Assembly: GCA_024641785.1 (NCBI GenBank)
Contig: JAHECK010000009.1
Location: forward strand, 1 to 47,741
Source of the DNA: Flavobacteriales bacterium
GTDB lineage: Bacteria; Bacteroidota; Bacteroidia; Flavobacteriales_D; JAHECK01
DNA: 47,741 nucleotides
Reading direction: 5' to 3'
This document shows, in pieces, positions 17,115 through 25,169 of this stretch (its first letter is position 1; each line of letters begins with the position of its first letter). A model generated the notes under the pieces. It saw only the letters and a program-made list of their open reading frames with translations. It ran no database searches and was not told the DNA's origin. The translations under genes and the position numbers were made by a program.

Positions 17115-17243
17115 CTCGCAATTTTAATATTATTCTAATGTAGAAAAAAAAATGATATCACAAGCATAAAATATATAATATAATGTGCTAGTAATCAAAG
17201 TGATGATTAAGCTTTGGAATAAAACCATGAATTTCAACAAAAA

Positions 17244-19637
17244 TTAAAATTTCACCATAATTCCTATCGTAGGCAAAATGGTACCTGAAGAGTTAGGAAT
17301 AGTTTCCAATACATAATCCTCTCCATTATTTATTGTTTTATAAGAGCCATCTTCATTTTGTTCCCTAACGATATAATCTTGTCCTTCGACCTGATAATTG
17401 AGTAGGTTTTGAATATCGAGATAAAGCATTAAGGTCCATTTTTGAAAAAAGAAATATTTATCTACCCGAACATCCAATTGATTAAAAGAATTGAAACGAA
17501 GGGCATTCAATTGCGAAAAATCGAGGTAAGGACTCCCTTTTGCATTCCATGCATTAACATTAGCAGAAGTTTCCATGTCATAAGGCGTATAAGGAAGTCC
17601 TCCCACATAACGCCACTTAAATCCTAATCGCCAATTATTTTTAAAGTCTTTTGTTCCTGTAATGCTTAAAAGATTTCTACTATCCCACGAGGATGGAATT
17701 AAGGTTCCATTGATATCAGTAAATTTACTTCTAACAAAAGTATAGGAAGCTAAGAGGGTAAATTTCTTCAAATTGATCCTGTTTAAGAACTCAATTCCAT
17801 TGGCTTGACCTGTACCTGTGAAAGTAGCTTGTGTTGCTCCTGCAACACTACTGTAATCAGCACCCTGATTCGCTAAACTTGCTCCTGTATAAACATCGAT
17901 AGGATAATTGTAATAGTCTTTTTTGAATCCCTCCAAGGAAAAAACGATGGCTTCTGAATAGCGATATTCCACCCCTAAGTTATATTGATTCACCCCTAAA
18001 TAACTGGCACTTTCGGAGTTGACTAACTCATCCATATTATTCCTAAATCCTAATGTAGTATAAGCCGGTAATTGATAATATTTCCCGATTGCTGCATTTA
18101 GTAAAAACTTTTCCGATAAAGTATAAGAAAGTGCTATTCGAGGAGAAGATTGATTGAATAAATTAGACATCGTACTATTATAGTCTAATCCATCGAAGCG
18201 GATTCCTGCACTCACTAATAGGCGACTTTTAAGAATTCGCTTTGAAACATTTGCTGAAAGTCCATATTTCAAAAAGTTTAGAGTAGAGAAGTAATTGAAG
18301 TTTATAAGCGAATCGTTGATGAAAATGCTCTGAGTTGTACTATTTTCATAATGAGCATATTCAAGATTTCCACTGAAATTGTATTTAAAACCCTTATCTC
18401 GTAAAGTTAATTCATAGCGAAACTTATTTTCTGCTTCAATGGATTCGTAATCGAATGATTTATCCATGCTTTCATCATTATCAGGGTATTTATAAAAGGT
18501 GTTGTTCAACATGTTTCGGCTCAAAACAAATGTGTGAAATCCTTTATCAAAAAAGTTTTTATATACTGCGCCAAGCGTATAACTCCACTGGTCGTTAATA
18601 GGGATCTGAGTTAGAAGATACTCCTGTGAAGGATCAGGATTTGCAATGCTTTCATTGAGTGTAAGATGGTCTAAAGAACCAATACTAATAATTGTAAGTT
18701 GGTTCTTAGCATTAAAATTGGTTTTAACTTTAAGTTGATAATCATTAAATGTAGGGAGGAAGGGAAGTTCTAAAGCAGAGAATAAAAGTTGTAAATATGA
18801 TCTTCTGATAGAAAAAATATAGCTTGTATTATCTCCTATTGGACCATTGACTGTGAATGCAGCTTCACTTGCACCAACTGAAACCTGAAAATTAGTTTTG
18901 TCTTTGCTCCCTTCTTTTAGTTTGAACTCTAAAACACCACTTAATGCGTTGTATTTATCAGAAGGGAATGAGCCGGAATAAAAATTTAATGTTTCAATAA
19001 AATCAGCATTTATAATTCCTACCGGTCCACCCGATGCGCCTTGCGTTGCAAAATGGTTAATTACGGGTATTTCAACGTCGTCGAGAAAAAAACGATTTTC
19101 GCTCGGGCCTCCTCCTCTAATAATAATGTCATTTCTAAATGCTGGAGTGGAACCAACACCCGGAAAAGACTGAATTACTCTTGATATATCACGGTTAGCT
19201 CCGGGATTTGACTCAATTTCTTTTGTTCCAATACTTTGCATTGAAAGCGGCGCTTGTTCAGTTTTTTCAAAAGGATCGACCGTTATTTGAACTTCATCTA
19301 ATAATATTTCACTTGGTTGGAGCTTAATTTCTATGAAAGGGATGCTACTGTTATTTACTAAAATATCAGCGCTAAATTGATTTTTATATCCAACATAACT
19401 TACTTGCAATTTTATATATCCTGGTGTAAGTCCGTTAATAGTAAATTTCCCGTCGATATCACTAACCGATCCTAATTGAGTTCCTGTTACGATCACATTT
19501 GCAAAAGGAATTGGCTCATTATTACTTGCATCGATAATAATTCCTTGTACGCTCGCCTCTTGCGCAAAAACATTAAGTGTGAATAGTGAGAATAAAAAAA
19601 CCAAGAAAATGCTCCCGGAATTAAGCTTGTTAAGCAT
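17244..19637 (-). CDS. TonB-dependent receptor with carboxypeptidase-regulatory-like N-terminus
   Basis: 797 residues. Signal peptide about 1-25 (LNVFAQ), then a CarboxypepD_reg-like beta-sandwich (about 27-110: VQGIIIDASNNEPIPFANVIV, GSVSDIDGKFTINGL), a plug domain (about 125-240, with IIIRGGGPSENRFFLDDVEIP) and an outer-membrane beta barrel to the end, finishing IPNSSGTILPTIGIMVKF. This is an outer membrane importer driven by TonB, of the shorter non-SusC type. No SusD-like partner or other TonB gene is adjacent, so its substrate (metal chelate, peptide or other) cannot be told. Two TAnnTTTG-type elements lie upstream, at 19674-19681 and 19697-19704 on this strand. Confidence 0.93.
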   Translation of the reverse strand: MLNKLNSGSIFLVFLFSLFTLNVFAQEASVQGIIIDASNNEPIPFANVIVTGTQLGSVSDIDGKFTINGLTPGYIKLQVSYVGYKNQFSADILVNNSSIPFIEIKLQPSEILLDEVQITVDPFEKTEQAPLSMQSIGTKEIESNPGANRDISRVIQSFPGVGSTPAFRNDIIIRGGGPSENRFFLDDVEIPVINHFATQGASGGPVGIINADFIETLNFYSGSFPSDKYNALSGVLEFKLKEGSKDKTNFQVSVGASEAAFTVNGPIGDNTSYIFSIRRSYLQLLFSALELPFLPTFNDYQLKVKTNFNAKNQLTIISIGSLDHLTLNESIANPDPSQEYLLTQIPINDQWSYTLGAVYKNFFDKGFHTFVLSRNMLNNTFYKYPDNDESMDKSFDYESIEAENKFRYELTLRDKGFKYNFSGNLEYAHYENSTTQSIFINDSLINFNYFSTLNFLKYGLSANVSKRILKSRLLVSAGIRFDGLDYNSTMSNLFNQSSPRIALSYTLSEKFLLNAAIGKYYQLPAYTTLGFRNNMDELVNSESASYLGVNQYNLGVEYRYSEAIVFSLEGFKKDYYNYPIDVYTGASLANQGADYSSVAGATQATFTGTGQANGIEFLNRINLKKFTLLASYTFVRSKFTDINGTLIPSSWDSRNLLSITGTKDFKNNWRLGFKWRYVGGLPYTPYDMETSANVNAWNAKGSPYLDFSQLNALRFNSFNQLDVRVDKYFFFQKWTLMLYLDIQNLLNYQVEGQDYIVREQNEDGSYKTINNGEDYVLETIPNSSGTILPTIGIMVKF

Positions 19638-19977
19638 ATAATAAACGTTTAATATAAATTATAAATAATTAAACAAAAGTAATTAAAATAAGCTAACAAA
19701 GATAGTTTAAAAATGTTTTCTTATAAATTTATTTAAAAGCATGAATTAAAATGCAAGCAGGCATTTTTTGGTATAAAAGAATAATAAAATGTATTTTTCA
19801 TTAAAATTGTATCACAAAAAGTCAATTTATTGATAGAAGCAATTTGAATTCTTCAATAGTAGCAATACTTAAACTTGGCGATTCTATAATTGGGATATGT
19901 TTAATACAAGTATTATAATGGTAAACAAAATAATTAATAGAAAAGTATATATCTTCGTCAAGAAATAGATTCTTTAA
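19638..19977. other. 340-bp intergenic region
   Basis: An AT-rich gap between the divergent TonB receptor and the SDR epimerase. It contains two -7 type motifs pointing to the receptor: TACTTTTG (complement of 19674-19681) and TATCTTTG (complement of 19697-19704). A small 7-bp hairpin, AAAATGC/GCATTTT, lies at 19748-19767. No ORF of note is present. The receptor's leader would be long enough for regulation, but no known riboswitch fold was recognised. Confidence 0.5.
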
Positions 19978-20883
19978 ATGGCCAAAAACATATTAATAAG
20001 CGGAGGTACAGGTTTAGTCGGGAAAGCGTTAGCATCCTTATTAGAAGCAAAAGGCTATCAGGTTGCCTTTTTATCCAGGAAGGAAGATAAAAATGATCCT
20101 CGTTTTTATTATTGGGATATTAACAAGGGTATAATAGATCAAGAGGTTATTGAATTTGCTGATATAATAATTCATTTAGCAGGAGAGAATGTTTCAGCAG
20201 GTCGCTGGACTAAAGATCAAAAAAGAAAGATCATTGAAAGCAGGGTTAATAGCACTGAATTTTTATATCAAACAATAAAAGCTTCTCCGAAGAAACCTTC
20301 TTTGTTTATTTCAGCATCCGCAGTTGGATATTATGGAATCAACCCATCATTAGAAGAAGCAAAAGAAGAAGATCAACCCGGAGATGATTTTTTGGCAAAA
20401 ACAGTACAGATGTGGGAAAATGCTGTCTTAAAAATAGAGGGATTGGCTATCCCGACCATTCGTTTACGATTTGGAGTGGTTATTTCAGAAGACGGTGGTT
20501 TTTTGTCTTCAGTATTATGGCCAGTAAAGTTGGGGATAGGCTCACCTGTAGGAAGCGGAGAACAGTATATTCCATGGATCGAATTAAGTGATCTGGCTGC
20601 ATTAATAGACTTTGTGCTCACTTTGGATAAGCCTAAAAAAGTATACAATGCGGTGGCTCCGGAACATATTACTAATAAAGAACTGATGAGAACACTGGCT
20701 AAAAAAATGAATAAACCATTTTTCTTTCCGGCGATTCCTTCTTTTATAATTCGATTGTTATTTGGCGAGATGGGCGATATTATTTTATTTGGTAAAAAGG
20801 TATCGTCCGAAAGTATCCAATCGGAAGGATTTTCATTCAAGTATAAAAGCTTTGAAGAAGCTATTTCTAATTACAAACTATAG
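19978..20883 (+). CDS. TIGR01777-family NAD(P)-dependent epimerase (YfcH-like)
   Basis: 301 residues. The N-terminal Rossmann fold has ILISGGTGLVGKALASLLEAKGY (about 5-27, glycine motif GGTGLVG), then FYYWDINKG, ADIIIHLAGENVSAGRWT, SASAVGYYG with the catalytic-type Tyr, and LRFGVVISEDGG. The C-terminal region (about 230-300, NAVAPEHITNKEL...) is the DUF1731 tail that marks the YfcH/SDR39U1 family. The reaction is not known for the family. It stands alone, between the gap upstream and the terminator shared with the cold shock gene. Confidence 0.92.
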   Translation: MAKNILISGGTGLVGKALASLLEAKGYQVAFLSRKEDKNDPRFYYWDINKGIIDQEVIEFADIIIHLAGENVSAGRWTKDQKRKIIESRVNSTEFLYQTIKASPKKPSLFISASAVGYYGINPSLEEAKEEDQPGDDFLAKTVQMWENAVLKIEGLAIPTIRLRFGVVISEDGGFLSSVLWPVKLGIGSPVGSGEQYIPWIELSDLAALIDFVLTLDKPKKVYNAVAPEHITNKELMRTLAKKMNKPFFFPAIPSFIIRLLFGEMGDIILFGKKVSSESIQSEGFSFKYKSFEEAISNYKL

Positions 20884-20896
20884 GTATTAAAATAAA

Positions 20897-20920
20897 AAAG
20901 TCCCAAATTATTGGGACTTT
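20897..20920. terminator. Bidirectional hairpin terminator
   Basis: AAAGTCCCAA and TTGGGACTTT form a perfect 10-bp stem with an ATTA loop, with A/T runs on both sides. It lies between the convergent epimerase and cold shock genes, 13 bases after the epimerase stop. Confidence 0.85.
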
Positions 20921-20940
20921 CAATAGGTTTAAGATAAATA

Positions 20941-21132
20941 TTAGATCACTCTTACATTGACTGCATTAAGTCCTTTTTTACCTTCTTGTAATTCGAATTC
21001 TACGGCGTCACCTTCATTGATCTCATCAACCAATCCGCTAACGTGAACGAAGTATTCTTTTTTTGAATCATCATCAATAATGAACCCAAATCCTTTGGAT
21101 CCATTGAAAAATTTTACTGTACCTTTTTCCAT
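20941..21132 (-). CDS. Cold shock protein (CspA family)
   Basis: 63 residues, one cold-shock domain and nothing else. RNP1 is GFGFI in GSKGFGFIIDD and RNP2 is FVHVS in EYFVHVSGL, with the start MEKGTVKFFNGSKG. It is an RNA/DNA chaperone that melts secondary structure in mRNA, in the cytoplasm. A consensus promoter lies just upstream, implying a leader of only about 17 nt, much shorter than the regulatory leader of E. coli cspA. It ends near the terminator shared with the epimerase. Confidence 0.96.
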   Translation of the reverse strand: MEKGTVKFFNGSKGFGFIIDDDSKKEYFVHVSGLVDEINEGDAVEFELQEGKKGLNAVNVRVI

Positions 21133-21155
21133 TGTAATTTTAATATGTTGAGAAT

Positions 21156-21186
21156 CAAATATAAAATTATTTTATTTTTTTACAAA
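21156..21186 (-). promoter_or_regulatory. Consensus promoter of the cold shock gene
   Basis: Read on the minus strand: TTTG (21186-21183), a 19-base spacer, then TATATTTG (21163-21156). This matches the Bacteroidetes TTTG-N19-TAnnTTTG promoter in every position. Transcription would begin near 21149, about 17 bases before the ATG. Confidence 0.8.
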
Positions 21187-21213
21187 AGAGATATTTATTA
21201 GGGTGTGATCAGT

Positions 21214-21864
21214 TTATGATTGTTCTTGGATCTTTGCGATGATATTTTCCATAATGTGGATTGGCCCTTTAGGAAACCAAGTATTCAGTAGCCATTGTGG
21301 AACATTTGCTACAGGAGAGAATTTCGAATAATTTGTGATTTTAACTTTATTATCAGGCCCTTTTTCAAAGATATAGTTGGCTTCGCTGATCATCATCCTT
21401 TTTACATCCTTCATTTCATAACTCCCCGGAGAAGCGATTAAATTATAAACAATGGAATTTTCCTTTTCAGTGATAGTTAGGATACTGACACAATCAGAAT
21501 TAGGCATCGGCCATGGGGCATCAATGTAGTAATAGATCAGAGATTCATCTTTCGAAAGGTCTTTGAGTTTATAGCTTTCTTCGGTTTCATCAGAAAAATC
21601 TTTATGATTTGTTATGTCATTCATCATAGCAATGCATTTTTCATAATCTAAAACACTTGTTGTAATTACATTGTATTCAACAATTTGAATGTCTTCACCG
21701 TTTTCATTTGTTTCTTTATAAATCCTGTAATCAACTTCAATTTTTCCATCTGAGGAAATTTCTTTGTTCCATTTATTTTCCTGTGCATTACTAATTGAAT
21801 TAAAAATGACGAAAAAGTAGAGAATTGAAAGGAAGTACCTGCTTAAATAGAATTGAAAAATCAT
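21214..21864 (-). CDS. Exported START-like lipid-binding-domain protein
   Basis: 216 residues with a signal peptide (about 1-27, ending near SNAQEN). The mature domain matches the START/SRPBCC fold family: VLDYEKCIAMMNDITNHKDFSDET, YYYIDAPWPMPNSDCVSILT (like the PWP..DRD motif of START proteins), KMMISEANYIFEKGPDNKVKITNYSKFSP and a C-terminal helix around PQWLLNTWFPKGPIHIMENII. Such domains hold a hydrophobic ligand. Ligand and role are unknown. It lies upstream of the cold shock gene on the same strand, but the latter has its own promoter. Confidence 0.82.
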   Translation of the reverse strand: MIFQFYLSRYFLSILYFFVIFNSISNAQENKWNKEISSDGKIEVDYRIYKETNENGEDIQIVEYNVITTSVLDYEKCIAMMNDITNHKDFSDETEESYKLKDLSKDESLIYYYIDAPWPMPNSDCVSILTITEKENSIVYNLIASPGSYEMKDVKRMMISEANYIFEKGPDNKVKITNYSKFSPVANVPQWLLNTWFPKGPIHIMENIIAKIQEQS

Positions 21865-21956
21865 TTTTTGCTTTTATTCATAAAAATAGACACTTATTCT
21901 CTTCCACTACAATTATTATTTAGGCAATCGATGTAATTTGCAAAAGAAAAGTTGAT

Positions 21957-22427
21957 ATGGGCATAATGAAATTAGACCTTCAGTTAAAAAGAAAATTATT
22001 AGATCATTGTTTTGCTTTTGTAGACACAAGTATTGTGGGTCTCAAAATAGCAATTGATGACGCTCAGGAAGGAGCTAATTCTGAAACGAAAGGAAGTTCC
22101 GGTGATAAGCATGAAACCGGAAGAGCAATGATGCATCTGGAAAATGAAATGAATTCGAAACAATTAGCGGAACGACTAAAATTACTTCAGGTATTGGAAT
22201 TGATCAAGTCGGATGAAAAGCACAGAATAGCTCAATTGGGAAGTCTTGTTAAAACTACTTTGGGGACTTATTATTTATCAATAGGTATAGGAAAGGTAGA
22301 AGTAGAAGGGAATGCCTTCCTTATCATTTCACCTTCTTCTCCAATAGGAACATTGTTAATGAAAACAAGTGTAGGATCCTCTATTACTTTCAATGGAAAA
22401 TCGATTCTCGTAGAAGAAATGATCTAA
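21957..22427 (+). CDS. GreA/GreB-like (Gre C-terminal domain) protein
   Basis: 156 residues (153 if the ATG at 21966 is used). The first 75 residues are helical and charged (DDAQEGANSETKGSSGD), possibly a short coiled coil. The last 75 (AQLGSLVKTTLGTYYLSIGIGKVEVEG, IISPSSPIGTLLMKTSVGSSITFNGK) resemble the FKBP-like C-terminal domain of GreA/GreB/Rnk. In Bacteroidetes such proteins are often mislabelled '3-oxoacyl-ACP synthase'; I see no ketosynthase motif. It would bind RNA polymerase; whether it cleaves backtracked RNA or has another role is not visible. It converges with the GNAT gene, 6 bases between the stops. Confidence 0.8.
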   Translation: MGIMKLDLQLKRKLLDHCFAFVDTSIVGLKIAIDDAQEGANSETKGSSGDKHETGRAMMHLENEMNSKQLAERLKLLQVLELIKSDEKHRIAQLGSLVKTTLGTYYLSIGIGKVEVEGNAFLIISPSSPIGTLLMKTSVGSSITFNGKSILVEEMI

Positions 22428-22433
22428 GATTTA

Positions 22434-23027
22434 TTATTGGATTCGACTTAAAAGTTTTGCCTTAACATCCTTATTCCATTCATCTTTTAGAATACTAAAA
22501 ACGATACTATCTCTTCTACCATCGATACTTGCACAATTGCTTCTTAATATGCCTTCTTCAACGCATCCGATACTTTTCATTGCGGCAATACTTCTCTTGT
22601 TATTATTGTCAGCACGAAATTCAACTCTTTCTGCTTTCATTTTTTCAAAAGCGAATTCGAGTAAAAGATATTTACAATTTTTATTTAAGCCAGTCCCTTG
22701 AAATTGCTTTCCGTACCAGGTAAAACCTAACTGCATGCTACTATGATTTTCCTGAATATCATAAAATCGAGTTGAACCTGCATACTTATTTGTAAGCTTA
22801 TCATAAACTATAAATGGATAGACCGTTCCGGCTTCTCTACCTTTTAATGCGATATTGAGATAGTTCTGTAAATTTTCTAAACCATTTGCTGGGATCAGTG
22901 AATACTTCCAAAGATCAGGTTCATTCATAGAAAAGGCCATTAAACTTCCTATATCTTCACTTTTTAAGGGCCTTAGTAAAACCCGATCGTTTTCTAAGGT
23001 GTAATCTTCTTTAGCGTTAAAATGCAT
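22434..23027 (-). CDS. GNAT-family N-acetyltransferase (RimJ/RimL type)
   Basis: 197 residues with the RimJ/RimL-type layout. The N-terminus LENDRVLLRPLKSEDIGSLMAFS is followed by PFIVYDKLTNKYAGSTRFYDI, MQLGFTWYGKQFQGTGLNKNCKYLLLEFAF (acetyl-CoA loop) and RVEFRADNNNKRSIAAMKSIGCVEEGILRSN. These are the conserved parts of the acetyl-CoA-binding fold. Substrate unknown; relatives acetylate ribosomal proteins or small amines. It begins 6 bases after the stop of the ferredoxin-like gene, so they are co-transcribed. Confidence 0.9.
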   Translation of the reverse strand: MHFNAKEDYTLENDRVLLRPLKSEDIGSLMAFSMNEPDLWKYSLIPANGLENLQNYLNIALKGREAGTVYPFIVYDKLTNKYAGSTRFYDIQENHSSMQLGFTWYGKQFQGTGLNKNCKYLLLEFAFEKMKAERVEFRADNNNKRSIAAMKSIGCVEEGILRSNCASIDGRRDSIVFSILKDEWNKDVKAKLLSRIQ

Positions 23028-23033
23028 AAAGGC

Positions 23034-23261
23034 TTATTCGTTTTTTAAATAGTAGGATAATGCACCGGAAGGACAAGCATTGATCTGTGTTTTTAAATCC
23101 TCTACCGTTCCATTTTCTGGTTTTATCCATGGTTTTTCTCTTGGATTATACACTTTTGGTAAGCGCTTTACACATTCTGCAGCATGGATACATAAAGCCG
23201 GTTTCCAAACGATCGTTAGATCCTCTTTTATATATTTTTTAATGATCTCTTTTTCGGACAT
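23034..23261 (-). CDS. Divergent 4Fe-4S mono-cluster (Fer4_19-like) protein
   Basis: 75 residues. The segment WKPALCIHAAECVKRLPKVY, then REKPWIKPENGTVED and NACPSGALSYYL, matches the small Fer4_19 (DUF1271) family of iron-sulfur proteins, which bind one cluster. Only three cysteines are present (Cys24, Cys30 and Cys63), so one cluster ligand must come from another residue, such as His26, or the cluster is of the 3Fe-4S type. It pairs with the GNAT gene downstream; this pairing is common in Bacteroidetes. The role is unknown. Confidence 0.85.
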   Translation of the reverse strand: MSEKEIIKKYIKEDLTIVWKPALCIHAAECVKRLPKVYNPREKPWIKPENGTVEDLKTQINACPSGALSYYLKNE

Positions 23262-23347
23262 ATCGTTAGTTTTAAATAAAGCATGTAAAAGCAGGCCAAG
23301 TATAATATAAGGAAATGCTTTTTTACAAAGATTTAAAAATCAATCGA

Positions 23348-24325
23348 TTACCAGTTAAGCAAATAGCCAAATAGGAGGGGTGCTACTATAGTAGCATCAG
23401 ATTCGATAATAAATTTAGGGGATTTAGTATCTAATTTACCCCAAGTGATCTTTTCATTTGGTACGGCACCTGAATAGGATCCATAACTGGTTGTAGAATC
23501 ACTGATCTGGCAGAAATAGCTCCAAAAAGGAGTATCTGTTCTTTCCATATCCTGATATAACATAGGGACAACACAAATTGGGAAATCACCTGCGATACCG
23601 CCACCGATCTGAAAGAAACCAATTCCTAGATCTCCCGCATTTTCAGTATACCAATCGGCTAAATACATCATGTATTCAATCCCTGATTTCATTGTGCTTG
23701 GCTTTAATTCTCCTTTCATGCAATAAGAAGCGAAAATATTACCCATCGTAGAATCTTCCCATCCCGGGCAAATAATCGGTAAGTTTTTTTCTGCTGCTGC
23801 AAGCATCCAGCTATTTTTAGGATCTATTTCATAGTATTGTTCTAAGACTCCGGATTTAAGCATTCTGTACATAAATTCATGCGGAAAAAGGCGTTCTCCT
23901 TTATCTTCAGCATCTTTCCAGATCTTGAAAATATGAGCTTGTAATCTTCTGAAAGCTTCATGCTCAGGGATACAAGTATCTGTAACTCGGTTTAAACCTT
24001 GTTCCAATAATTCCCATTCCTGATCAGGGGTTAGATCGCGGTAATTCGGAACTCTTTTATAATGTGAATGAGCCACTAAATTCATGATATCCTCTTCCAG
24101 ATTTGCTCCGGTACAGGAGATGATCTGAACTTTATTCTGACGGATCATTTCGGCAAAAGACTTACCTAATTCCGCAGTGCTCATCGCTCCGGCTAATGAA
24201 ACGAGCATTTTTTTGCCTTCGGCTAAATGCTTTTCATATCCTTTTGCAGCATCAACTAATGCAGCTGCATTGAAATGCTTGTAATGTTCAAGCATAAAAT
24301 GACTAATTGGACCTTTATTTTTCAC
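23348..24325 (-). CDS. Deoxyhypusine synthase-like protein (probable polyamine synthase)
   Basis: 325 residues of the deoxyhypusine synthase fold. NAD-binding and catalytic landmarks are seen: LVSLAGAMSTAELGKSFAEM, ISCTGANLEEDI, CPGWEDSTMGNIFASY, IGGGIAGDFPICVVPMLYQD and EKITWGKLDT, where Lys297 matches the catalytic Lys329 of human DHS. The KHH motif after GGG in true DHS is replaced by AGD. Bacteria lack eIF5A, so the usual substrate is absent. Its place at the end of speA-speB, overlapping speB by 11 bases, argues that it acts on putrescine, as the plant homospermidine synthases that evolved from DHS do. Product not proven. Confidence 0.9.
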   Translation of the reverse strand: MKNKGPISHFMLEHYKHFNAAALVDAAKGYEKHLAEGKKMLVSLAGAMSTAELGKSFAEMIRQNKVQIISCTGANLEEDIMNLVAHSHYKRVPNYRDLTPDQEWELLEQGLNRVTDTCIPEHEAFRRLQAHIFKIWKDAEDKGERLFPHEFMYRMLKSGVLEQYYEIDPKNSWMLAAAEKNLPIICPGWEDSTMGNIFASYCMKGELKPSTMKSGIEYMMYLADWYTENAGDLGIGFFQIGGGIAGDFPICVVPMLYQDMERTDTPFWSYFCQISDSTTSYGSYSGAVPNEKITWGKLDTKSPKFIIESDATIVAPLLFGYLLNW

Positions 24326-25169
24326 CGTATTTGAATTTATAGCTTAGTAATTTGTAATAGAGTTTTGCTGCTAAAAAGGTAGGAGCTGATAATCCTTCGA
24401 TCGGAGCGAGCTCAACCAGATCAAAACCGACAACATTCTTTTGTTGAAATACTTTTTTTAAATACTTCAAAGTCGGGTTCCATAATAGACCTCCGGGTTC
24501 AGGGGTTCCTGTAGAAGGCATGATCGATGGGTCAAAAGCATCCAGATCGATGGTTAAATAAACATCGTCCGTCATTTGAGCAATGGATCTATCCATCCAG
24601 TCATCCGTACCATAAATATCTTCAGCGAAATAACATTTATCTCGATTTAAATAGGGCAGCTCTGAACTATCCATACTTCGGATCCCAACCTGAATTAAAT
24701 TGGCATTTACTGATGCATCATAAACTGCACAAGCATGATTATATGGAGAGCCATGATATTCTGGCCTGAGATCAGTATGTGCATCCAATTGAAGAACGGT
24801 AAGGTTCTTATGTTTTTCATAAAAAGCTTTTATAATTCCTATACTAACGGAATGTTCTCCACCAAAAAAGGTGAGAAATTTATTGCTTTTTAATAAATCT
24901 TTAGTACTGTTATAAACTGCATTGAACACTGCTTCCGGAGATCGTTTTTCATTAATGTCCGGAAGAATGTGTACTCCTTTTTTATAGACTTCGCTTGAGG
25001 TTTCTATATCAAACAATTCTAAATTCTCGAGTGCATCTAAAAAGGGTTCAAATCCTTTGTCGGCTCCTTTTCCCCAAGTGCTTGTTCCGTCGTAGGGAAT
25101 GGATTGAAGCCAAACATGAGCACTTTCTTTAATGCAATATTCATCTTCGATTCCTGCAAAATTTCTCAT
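24315..25169 (-). CDS. speB: Agmatinase
   Basis: 284 residues of the ureohydrolase family. Mn-binding residues are all present: His106 in GGEHSVS, Asp129, His131 and Asp133 in LDAHTDLRPEY, and Asp208 and Asp210 in TIDLDAFDP. It splits agmatine into putrescine and urea in the cytoplasm. Agmatinase is preferred over arginase because the gene sits directly after arginine decarboxylase, overlapping it by one base (TAATG), and before a DHS-like gene it overlaps by 11 bases. The three form an operon. Confidence 0.93.
   Translation of the reverse strand: MRNFAGIEDEYCIKESAHVWLQSIPYDGTSTWGKGADKGFEPFLDALENLELFDIETSSEVYKKGVHILPDINEKRSPEAVFNAVYNSTKDLLKSNKFLTFFGGEHSVSIGIIKAFYEKHKNLTVLQLDAHTDLRPEYHGSPYNHACAVYDASVNANLIQVGIRSMDSSELPYLNRDKCYFAEDIYGTDDWMDRSIAQMTDDVYLTIDLDAFDPSIMPSTGTPEPGGLLWNPTLKYLKKVFQQKNVVGFDLVELAPIEGLSAPTFLAAKLYYKLLSYKFKYGEK

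Noticed and set aside
17244-19637. SusC of a SusC/SusD polysaccharide pair
   Set aside because: The protein is shorter than SusC and no SusD-like gene lies next to it.
20373-20840. 155-residue frame opposite the SDR epimerase gene
   Set aside because: An antisense shadow of a gene with clear family motifs.
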